From assembly GCA_016165875.1 (NCBI GenBank), contig JABBOT010000001.1, positions 47,470,625 through 47,534,624 of the forward strand: a DNA stretch of 64,000 bases, in the 5' to 3' direction. This document shows, piece after piece, positions 55,560 to 64,000 of this stretch (positions are counted from its first letter, which is position 1; every line of letters starts with the position of its first letter). A model generated the notes under the pieces. The model did not search any database and was not told where the DNA came from. It saw nothing but the letters and a program-made list of their open reading frames with translations. Made by a program: the position numbers and the translations under genes. Origin of the DNA: Acanthopleura granulata (Eukaryota > Mollusca > Polyplacophora > Chitonida > Chitonidae).

Positions 55560-56384
55560 TTAAAGAGACATGGCTGCCCAAAGTTTGGATTTTTAAACAA
55601 ATTCTGATAGCGACGTCTTAATGGGGTTTTGAAGTTCATTCATTTGCTAAATCAGTCCCGTTAAAATTAAAAATATTCATTGAGTATGTAGCTTGTACAA
55701 GCCCGGAGAGGTCCGTCCATTATTTCAATTCAACACAGAAAGGACGGGCCATTTTGGCTCATTAATATTCAACCGGAAGGACCCAAGCACATCTGCAGGC
55801 GTCTGATCAGTCGATATTGGCTACACAGATTCGGATAATTTCGAATTTTGATCCACAGTCACATACGAAGTACAGCAGCTTGAACAGGGTTGAGAAAAGG
55901 TTACCAATAATCTTCTCATTAAACTATAAGTCAGAAATCTGTGTCTGTTCAATGTTTAACACACAACATTTTCGCCCACCTATCAAACAGTACTTTTGCG
56001 ACTGCCACCAATTACAACTCTGGACTTGCTTGTCAACCTGCTGAGCTCTATTTTATGCCTCTTTTTGGACGATCTTGTGACAGGAGAGTCGTAAGTCCTT
56101 CTTTCACCGTTGTCATCAGCCACGTTTGTTTATATATGAAGTTTACCGAGTGCTGTGTGCATGTTCCATTTCCTATGAATTGTCAGCCCTTCATTTAAAT
56201 ATTCTTGCTGACTCTTGAGTTTTCAGTTTTTGGTTATTTTTAAACATTCAAAAATAACGTACAATGTTAGTGGTCTGAATAACGGAAAGCTTTTAACTTT
56301 TACTTCTTCAGAAAAATACCTAATACTCTTGCCATTCTGTAATAATGCAAAATACCTAATATTGGGGCGACCATGTCCCTTTAA
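55560..56384. mobile_element. TTAA-flanked MITE (piggyBac-like ends)
   Basis: An 825-bp element whose left end TTAAAGAGACATGGCTGCCC and right end (reverse complement) TTAAAGGGACATGGTCGCCC match at 17 of 20 positions, both starting in TTAA. piggyBac transposons duplicate TTAA and have short TIRs, so this is a plausible non-autonomous piggyBac-like element. Two open frames of 75 and 85 codons inside have no recognised domain. The superfamily assignment is inference. Confidence 0.65.
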
Positions 56385-56399
56385 TGTAGGTTTGAATAC

Positions 56400-57650
56400 T
56401 TGGAGTGATCCAGGTAGAGTAGATTAAACAATACACTAAATTTGGTCAATTAGATACAAAAACTGTTAGAGCTGAAAATCGCTGAGTGGAAAGGGCCATG
56501 TATGCGATGTATCAAGGCTAAAAATTGTTGCACAGTGAATGGTGTTAAGAAGTAGGCCCTCAAAAATTATCCAAATGCCGATTAAATACATTTGGCACAT
56601 TTACATGTACATGCTATGTAGATAGTGTACATGCAGTGTATAGATGGCAAGGAAGAATGTTTGCTTTCTAATTAAGTTGTTTATATACCAATGCACAAAG
56701 ACCGCTCAATTATCTGGAAGTGATGTCACATACTCCGGGAATAACGACTTAAACCCCGGCATTGCTGCTTTTACAGCTGTATTGTTGAAATTGTATGCTT
56801 TGCATGTTAAACATTTTATAGGCTAATAACTGGACATACTTAATGGAGGACAGTTTCAGTGATCATACATGTCTCAAGTAGGTATAGTTGCGATATATTT
56901 TTGCGTCTCCATTACACGAAACAGCTTTGTATAGTTATTTGAAGAAAGGAGAGTTCCCTTTCAGTTATATTGCAGTACTTCTTTGATGCACATGTAATCC
57001 ATTTAAGATTTGTTTTAAAAGTGGAACAGTTCTACTCATCTCATATTTTGATCTCATCTCAGACTGATTACTTGATGTAATAATTAAATACCTGTGTTAT
57101 TTCAAGAACTAGCTAGGACGTACTGTTGAGTAAGTATACTTTTGAAGCTTTTCAAGTAGTATAATATTACCTGTTGAGAGCAGTTCATAGCTGTAATATA
57201 CCAAAAAATATACCGTGAGAGTTTCTGATTAAGGATCACAATTTGAGGGACATATGAATTTAATTGTAATATGGATCAGTGTCTCTTATAAGATGGGGAT
57301 TTATGAAAATATATTATTATCTAAACCCATGACTTATTCTTACTCTAATCTGTTAATGGACGTAATAGACATGGACAGAAAGTAGAATAACATACACATG
57401 TAACTGGTGAACGGCTTTCACCTGTCACTCCAGCAGTGAAGTCACAGACTCAAATCTGGCACATGACGGACGCGGCACAGGCTTTAACTGACAAAGTCTG
57501 CTATTACAGCTTGCCAAGATTATTCGGACTGGTGAAGTTAGTGTTGTGGTTTCCTCCAGGATTACCCTTTTTAGTCATCTTTTAATACAGCAAAAAACTT
57601 GGTGTACCATTTTTTTAATATGATTGGTGGTTTACCCAGTGCTCAAAAAT
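56400..57650. other. intergenic, no supported gene
   Basis: AT-rich; 57410-57600 has SINE-like phrases (GTGGTTTCCTCCAGGATTA) but no clear ends. No gene seen. Confidence 0.35.
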
Positions 57651-57654
57651 ATGT

Positions 57655-58040
57655 CACTTTTTTCATTGACTGCCAGCATTATGGTGGGAGGAAACAGAGC
57701 CTAGGGGAAAACCATGACCATCCACAGGTTGCTGGCAGACCTTCCCACGTAGCGCTGGAGAGAAAGCTATCATGAACTGGTCATGAACTCACACTCACCG
57801 ACGTGGTGAGAGGCTCCCGAGAGATTGTGTATATATGTATGCTTGGGTTTCCTTGCTCTAGCCTCTCAGTACTGAGTGCCACACGAGGCAGCAGTAAGTA
57901 CTGTTGTTAAAATCTTTGGTATGACCCGGTCTCCACTATTTAAAGTGTGAACTCTAACCACTAGATAACGGAAGAAGTTCTATGAGCTATTGTGCCGCGC
58001 TAGGAAGTCTACCACTCGGCCACAGAGATTCCCCTCAATC
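57655..58040 (-). mobile_element. two adjoining SINE-related fragments
   Basis: 57665-57815 is the reverse complement of the SINE body (CCAGCATTATGGTGGGAGGA ... GGTTGCTGGCAGACCTTCCC ... GACGTGGTGAGAGGCTCC), truncated. 57850-57980 (CTCAGTACTGAGTGCCACAC ... CTTTGGTATGACCCGGTC ... CTCTAACCACTAGATAACGG) belongs to another widespread molluscan repeat ending in a tRNA-like head. A short plus-strand SINE head also lies at 58258-58292 (GGGGGCCTCTGTGGTTCAGT). Confidence 0.65.
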
Positions 58041-58299
58041 TTAATGAACATTTATATATCCCTCAAATGTGATATGTACATGTACTCAAAAGGTTGTAGT
58101 TCTTTAATCATAACCTTTTGTTGACATATTTGTCACCGATAGATGGAGGATTAGCTAACCCATACATGACAAGCCTTAGTTGACATCTATTTGGAGTCGC
58201 CTGATGGTTGTATGCATTCATGATATATTTTATCACCGAAAGGTAGTATTACAGCAGGGGGCCTCTGTGGTTCAGTCAGTTCAGTCACCCATGAAATAA

Positions 58300-59630
58300 A
58301 TAATTAGTATTACCGCTAACCCATACATCTTAATCTTTGGGTGACATATATTTGGTGTCACCTAATGGTTGAATTTGCTCATGAACTTGACATGGCCTTA
58401 CCTTTGGGTGAGAACAAAATTTGTATATCCTTAACTTTAAAAGAAATGCTCTTTCACATATCTGCAATAGGTTTCTAGCATGGCAAATAGAGAGTTTTTG
58501 CATAGAAAGTGATTTCGTTTGTCAGCCTCTAATGATATGTCACCCAAAGTTAGCAGACAGGTCTGTGTGGACGTCAACTTCTACATGCAGCAGGAGGAAA
58601 TAACAACTTTTTTCACTACAATATAACTAGATAACTTCTTAAAGCAAGCAGACAGTTACTCAGCAATTGAGAAATGAATTGTACCTATACATGTAAGTAT
58701 ATATACATTATGGTCTCACTAAACTCCACAAGTAACAGCTCATGGTTTGACAAGCAATGTTATTTTTTTGGGGGGCCTCAATATACAAGTACTGATATCA
58801 CTAACTCACATCACAGATTGATCTTGATGAATTTGAACACACCCTTTGGAGAGCAGTGGAATGTGACGATTTAGGGTAAAAATTTAGACAACCAATGGAA
58901 CAACTGGTTTTGGTTGTCAGCAAAAATACCTCCAAAGGGAAGGTTTATATACACAATAAAAAATTATCATTTATATTATAACCACTATAATGCTCTAAAT
59001 CCTTAAGCTGTACAGGCATGTTAACTCTGAAATACTCTGTAATAGATCAGAGGTGTACTTAGTCTATTTGAGGCATAGAAAACCATGACATCAACAGTCA
59101 TGGAAAGACAAAAATGTATCAAAAATGCTCACTTACTTATGTGCCTGATTAACAAAATACTGAACTCTGCTTTTTAAATTTATTGTCGTGCTCTCAAAAA
59201 ATGGAAATTTGCTTCAAAATTTAGTAATATGTTGATTTTTAGGAATCTTTCTGTTCTCTGTGAAGTTCTGAAAAAAATCTTAAGAATGAATCTCTTGCTA
59301 TTTCTTTTTCTGTTGCTTTTTTATTGCTTCTTGTGGAAAAACACAAAAACAAAAAACAGTGACTTCATTGAAATAAAATCACAACATGATTGTATACACT
59401 GACAAACACACAAAAAAGCTCAAATCGACAGATTTATTGATTTTCATGCTACTACAACTGCTGTGAATCAGTTGTATATAAAGTGCATGATACTTTAAGA
59501 TTTTAACATGTCTTTTAGCTTGGGCATAGAGACATTTAACAACCGACGGGTTATTTTAAAGATTAGAATTAACTGTTAAGAAAAACACAGCTAAGCACAA
59601 AAATATATCAAGTGAAAATTTCATAAATCA
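58300..59630. other. intergenic, no supported gene
   Basis: AT-rich, no recognised exons or elements. Confidence 0.35.
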
Positions 59631-59638
59631 GAGAGTAC

Positions 59639-60964
59639 CTGATGCATTCATAACAGGAACAAAGGTCATCACTGAGCGGATCTGTTGGACTATTCTCTGA
59701 TTCATAAGATATGATTGGTCCTTCTAATGTCAATAAATTTAAAATACATTAGCTATTGTCAATGAGATTCTATATCCAGGCATAGGAAAAACTTCAAAAA
59801 AAGGAAAAAAAGCCTGCATACAAATGATGCACTGTGAGTGAAATTTCTGTCATCACATCCAGACGCAAAGCACACAAAACCAAGGTTTCTTTTGCTGTAC
59901 ATCATATTCGTTTTGTAGAGATATTTAATTACTTACACCTGTCGATTTATTAACAATATACTGTATTTAAACTTTACAATACCTCTAATGAATGACAGGT
60001 AAATGTTGAATGCCAAAATGAAAAATGTTCACTTGTAAAATGGTATGCCAGTTTCAAAAGCCGATAAAGATAGTACTAAGGTATTAAAGGTAGTACTAAA
60101 CTGTAAACCTGTGGTAAATTACTGGCAATGCAATCTACATACACAGTGGAAGGAAAGCCTGCAGTTTTTGGAGAATGTGACATTCTTTTAGCAGACCTAT
60201 GAACAACTAACGCTTTCACCATCATTCCTACTATGTATATATGCAGTAAGTACATATTCAATGATATTAAGAGATGACACATTCATAGAGAATGAAGTAG
60301 ACTGTTACTTACTGCTAACATTTATTCCCCTCTTCCTCTTTCCATAAGCCACTGGAGCACCTATATCAACAATAAAAATAAATATCAGAAGGAAAACACC
60401 ACTAATTTTCTACACTATAAGACTATAAATCTGTTGAATTGTTTGTTTGCTAGGGGTTTAGCATTGATTTCCATGTTATAACGGTCATATCCTGACAGTG
60501 TCTCCTTGTAGCACACCGGACCCAATGCTGACATATAGTGCTGCCTCACTGATACACCATGCTGAAGACACCAGACACAACACCCCACCCAGTCACAGTA
60601 TACTGACACTGGGCCGGCTACTTCCTGGCCTATTCCTCTTATACTGAATGCCAAGCGAGGCAGTACCAAGATTGCCGATTTTGAAGTCGTAGGATGACTC
60701 TATTCACGATTGAAAGTCTATTTTACAAAGTTATACACTGTCATTGCTTTGTATATAGAATTCCAGAAGTGGGTACAGCTATAATCCGAAAATACAACAA
60801 GCGAGTCTGTGATATACAAAGACAATAGGGCTTAAAACTAATTATGAGGTCTTAGGTATTTATACTCCTAAATGACAGTATACACAATGAAACTACCTTC
60901 TTGTGCCTCCTGTCCTTGACTTTTGGGAAGTTCATCATTCTGCCAAACTGAACAGAGGTAATAT
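59639..60964 (-). CDS. candidate small exons downstream of the recombinase-like fragment (tentative)
   Basis: Minus-strand blocks with good splice sites: 60964-60897 (acceptor TTTCAG, donor GTAGTT), 60360-60313 (acceptor TTGATATAG, donor GTAAGT) and possibly 59720-59639 (donor GTACTC). The first two join in phase to read ...WQNDELPKSQGQEAQEG then APVAYGKRKRGINVS. This resembles the acidic-to-basic linker (PVxxGKRKRG) that in related multi-copy genes follows the recombinase-like exon and precedes a Myb/SANT-like exon. The third block gives an acidic peptide (SYESENSPTDPLSDDLCSC) but its frame is ambiguous. A terminal domain was not found. Confidence 0.3.
60470..60672 (-). repeat. dispersed repeat fragment
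   Basis: CATGCTGAAGACACCAGACA ... GACACTGGGCCGGC ... TGAATGCCAAGCGAGGCAG resembles a widespread molluscan SINE-related repeat. A diverged piece (CATGCCAAAGACACCAGACA) occurs at 61250-61320. It explains the 84-codon open frame 60415-60669. Confidence 0.55.
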
Positions 60965-60969
60965 CTGAA

Positions 60970-62620
60970 ATATTAAAGTAAGATATTTTATTCCCATTGC
61001 ATACCTAACATCACACATTAAGAGCAGCTACAACTGTGCAGTATGTATACTTTAGTGCCATGAAATGGCAAAGATATAGCTAAATTATAAATCTAATCTC
61101 ATCTTTAGTTGAAAGTTAAGATTTCTTTCTGGAAATAATAATTTTGAATTTGAAATTTTGTACATAATCCATGTCTTTACAGCAAGCATTACTTTTTAAT
61201 CCATTAATGAGTGAGTGATTTTTTAGGCCTTAATGTCGTCCTGAAGCATCATGCCAAAGACACCAGACAGGACACCCACTTTGAAGTCACATTAAACTAG
61301 TCCAGCAGTAACCTACTCTAAACCTCAACAAATCTGACCTCTAGCAGAGCTTCATTTTGGGTTGAAAAAAAAATTGTGAACTACTCATGTTTATTTCATG
61401 ATTTTCCTACAATCTACTGATGGCCCAGACGGAGCAGCAAAATTTGGTCTTGAACTGCTTTTGAACTATGACTTCAAGTAGCATTTCAAGTTGAGGATCT
61501 TTCAGCTAAATGAAACAAATATTACAAACTATTATTGTTTGTACATTTACTTAAATACAGTACATGATTTTTACAGTGAAAATGTGGTGTTCACCAATTA
61601 GGTATTTTTGTTTATTTTTTAAGGACTTCACCTTTTAGAAGAGCCCTTCATTTTCACTGATAAATGAGACCATGTACAGAACCCTTAAAATCACAAGTCA
61701 TAGCGTTTTCAAAATCTGACTTTGTACCGAAGATAGCACTACTGGTAGACGTCAGGAAATCATGAAATAAACAGTACAGAGCATGTAAGGCTTCCTCTAG
61801 ATGTCAAAACTTATACAATGTTATAGCTTCTCTTTGAAGTTTCAGGGTAGCCTCGTTTGAGCAGTGATTAGTGAACATGAACCATGTAATTCCATACAAC
61901 TTCATTACATTGCTGTCTCCATGAAGGTCAACAAAGCCATATAATATCTACACTAAATATGAATATTTATTGACATTAAGATACTAAGGTCTACCCTGAG
62001 TTTCTTCACCACTTTAGCACACCATGGATATGTCTGGAATAATATACAGTTTCAAGTTGAAGAAGTAAAGAAGTTGAAAAAACACAACCTACCCAATCTT
62101 GCATTGTGATAGTGGGCAAGTGGTTTTATACTGCCCAGGAAGAGTCCTTAAATGTAAATCTAGTTTATGACAGCCATTGCTAAATATTTTAAATATGTAA
62201 AAAGATACACACATATAAATGTGTAAAAAGACAAACTGTTGAAGTGGTCACATAACATGAATACGTAAGCTGCTCCATATGCAATTAAGACCTGAACACA
62301 CTGTGTAAAGTGAATGGGCGTTTGGGTGTAATGCTGCACTAAATGGTATTTCAGGTTTTTGACAGCAGCACCAGTGTACCGCCATTATCGTGGAAGAAAA
62401 TATGGCCAAAAACGGGAGAAAACACATGCTTGTTGGTCAGAGTTAGGCTGCCCTATATTATAAAATCAGATAGCAGTATTTGAACCATTATCTCTTGTTA
62501 GGAATATTGTTTGACCACTCACCCATTCAATAAAAATGGAAATATTGCTTCTATAAATTTGTGCATGCACAATTGTAGATGGTAAAAAAGTTATTCACAG
62601 TGTCATAAGAACTGATGCAG
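60970..62620. other. no supported gene
   Basis: If the minus-strand candidate gene is real, this is its intron. It contains the repeat piece at 61250-61320 and otherwise AT-rich sequence. Confidence 0.35.
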
Positions 62621-62624
62621 TACA

Positions 62625-62790
62625 TTTAGGGGTGGCGTTTCTGGTGTTTTAACTCTGTACTTCGCAGTATTTCAGCAATATTTCGGTCCTCGGCCAACTA
62701 CACCAGCATGCTGTCCAGAAAAAGCCAGTTATATGGCATCAGATGGATTCGAGCCCTGACCTCGCTGGTGAGAGGCTACAAATCAACTTT
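62625..62790 (-). mobile_element. tRNA-derived SINE fragment, minus orientation
   Basis: On the minus strand, CAGGGCTCGAATCC is a good tRNA B box and CCTCTCACCAGCGAGG precedes it. The plus-strand left end TTTAACTCTGTACTTCGCAG followed by TATTTCAGCAATATT is the reversed tail of a molluscan SINE type (the GCAATATT(C/T)CAG motif). Confidence 0.65.
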
Positions 62791-63187
62791 GACCTATCGA
62801 GATACCAAGGTTCATACACAAATGCCACAACTTGCATGAAAAAAGATGTCTTCAGACAGGGTGATTTTTGTATATCCCTCACAAGTAAGTTACAGGCAGT
62901 ACAAGTATAAAGATAGGTTAATTCTAGTACCGGTAATAAAATACACCCTAATTCCCAATTAAGCACAGTAGATTAACTGACTATATGAAGCCATTGAGTT
63001 GTTGATTGATTACAGTACATGAATGTGTAGTAAGACAACTTCACGAGAGATAAGAACACTACTTCTCCACGCATTAAATTCCCTTAATGCGAACCCATAC
63101 ACAGAAAAAAGGAATATCTGCAAGCATCATTCTGAAAGTTAACACACCTACCTGCTATAACCATCCAGACAAGTACTGATTTCTTAC

Positions 63188-63347
63188 CATCTCACTTGAT
63201 GGTGTTTAACAACCTTCCTTAAATCTGCAGACTCCGCCTCTTTCAACAGCCATAACAAGTTCTGAAATTTTGACCAGTTCAGTGGTATATGTGGTGACCC
63301 AGGTGATTGCACAACCACTCTAATTCACCATCAGATAAAACCAGAAG
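63188..63347 (-). pseudogene. second recombinase-like exon fragment, frameshifted
   Basis: Bounded by a good acceptor (TCTAATTTTTCAG) and donor (GATG/GTAAGAA). The first frame gives LSDGELEWLCNHLGHHIYH and then TGA; the +1 frame continues TTELVKISELVMAVERGG and VCRFKEGC. In relatives the block runs ELExLxxxxGHDIxxHxxxYRLP, then ...LAKVSKLLxAxExG. About 12 residues around the expected YRLP, including the conserved tyrosine, are missing, together with a frameshift. The GH and paired-histidine features are tyrosine-recombinase-like. It is probably a dead copy of the same superfamily as 50085-51905. Confidence 0.5.
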
Positions 63348-63384
63348 CTGAAAAATTAGATAAAAGATACCATTAAATAAGTAT

Positions 63385-63520
63385 TTATGTATCTATTTAT
63401 TTATTTATTTGATTCTTGTTTTACACATAAGAATATATCAATTATTTGACAGTGGCCAGCATTATGGTGGGAGGAAACCAGGCAGAGCCCGGGGGAACCC
63501 ACGACCGTCCGCAATCGATC
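63385..63520 (-). mobile_element. SINE 3' fragment, minus orientation
   Basis: (TTTA)n followed by GATTCTTGTTTTACACATAA, then GTGGCCAGCATTATGGTGGG and CAGAGCCCGGGGGAACCC, is the reversed tail and body of the 19763-20030 SINE family; the head is missing. Confidence 0.75.
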
Positions 63521-64000
63521 AAGTGCTGTCTGTTTTCCAGAATAGATCAGCACTAAACAGAGCCAACAGGCTGTGCTTCTTCTGGTTATTTCGTTAAAAT
63601 AATTGATCAGCAATACTGGGTAGGAATCTGTATTTTAGCATCAAATCAACCTGCATTCCCATTTGAAAATCTTGTACTTGGAAATAGAAATAATGGTTTC
63701 TATCTTGTTAAGTCGTCTATCTGTGAACTAAAAGTATACCAATACTTGCTTGTAGTTAAATGCTAATTAGATTCGCTTGATTCCGTTTTAATTAGAAATG
63801 CAGTTACCTCCATGAACACAAAGCGACATTCCAAATTTACAGAGACTGTATGTCTCTAAGAGTTAGCATGGCTGCAATTTCGACCATGCGGCGTGTCTAC
63901 GAATGTAATTATAATGCTACAGAAATGGCATAAATTTGATTTTAACTGACTCATTTGCAATTAAAATGCAGATCAGCACATGCCAGAAAGGCATAGATTC

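Overview
The window is nuclear DNA from an animal. It is AT-rich and intron-rich, with GT-AG splice junctions and many repeats. tRNA-derived SINEs with a tail of the type found in bivalves and other molluscs (best copy 19763-20030, with an 11-bp target-site duplication), lineage-expanded tyrosine-recombinase-like and I-PpoI-like endonuclease fragments, and many short TIR elements all point to a lophotrochozoan, most likely a mollusc. The taxon is inferred from repeat style and gene content, not proven.

Two genes are convincing. (1) 8792-10201 (+) is an uninterrupted 469-codon tryptophanase of bacterial type. It carries the tryptophanase-specific residues rather than those of tyrosine phenol-lyase, has a good 3' splice site 12 bp before its ATG and an AATAAA 593 bp after its stop. 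(2) 15736-23790 (+) is TM7SF3, a seven-transmembrane protein, readable as nine phase-consistent exons; only the signal-peptide exon(s) are missing. Two consecutive TM7SF3 introns (7 and 8) each hold a minisatellite whose unit is a copy of the downstream 3' splice site plus the first 22-33 bases of the next exon, with periods of about 75 and 39 bp. I regard this as the most unusual structure in the window.

Layout: 0-8.7 kb is mostly empty, with a decayed Ty3/Gypsy gag fragment (1.9-2.45 kb) and a 15-bp repeat (5.6 kb). 8.7-10.8 kb is tryptophanase. 12.6-15.1 kb holds a SINE and a diverged foldback element. 15.7-24 kb is TM7SF3. 24-39 kb is a repeat province: a long-TIR element, a satellite in which each ~160-bp monomer carries an RFX X-box-like palindrome, a ~360-bp four-copy array, a MITE family with TIR AGGTATAAAAACACT, a ~365-bp satellite with an inverted duplication, and a 55-bp minisatellite with a 110-bp higher order. 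An I-PpoI-like endonuclease fragment sits at 31.1 kb. 40.5-54 kb has a tandemly duplicated exon-bearing segment, a candidate multi-exon gene with phase-1 exons, a broken hAT transposase (44.5-46.3 kb, minus), and a broken zinc-finger/tyrosine-recombinase gene (50.1-51.9 kb) with a six-copy 48-bp internal repeat. 55.5-64 kb has a TTAA-flanked MITE, SINE pieces, and on the minus strand a second recombinase-like fragment followed by candidate small exons.

No operons, CRISPR arrays, rRNAs or intact tRNAs were seen. The two real genes are not obviously related in function; the rest is mobile-element debris and satellite DNA.
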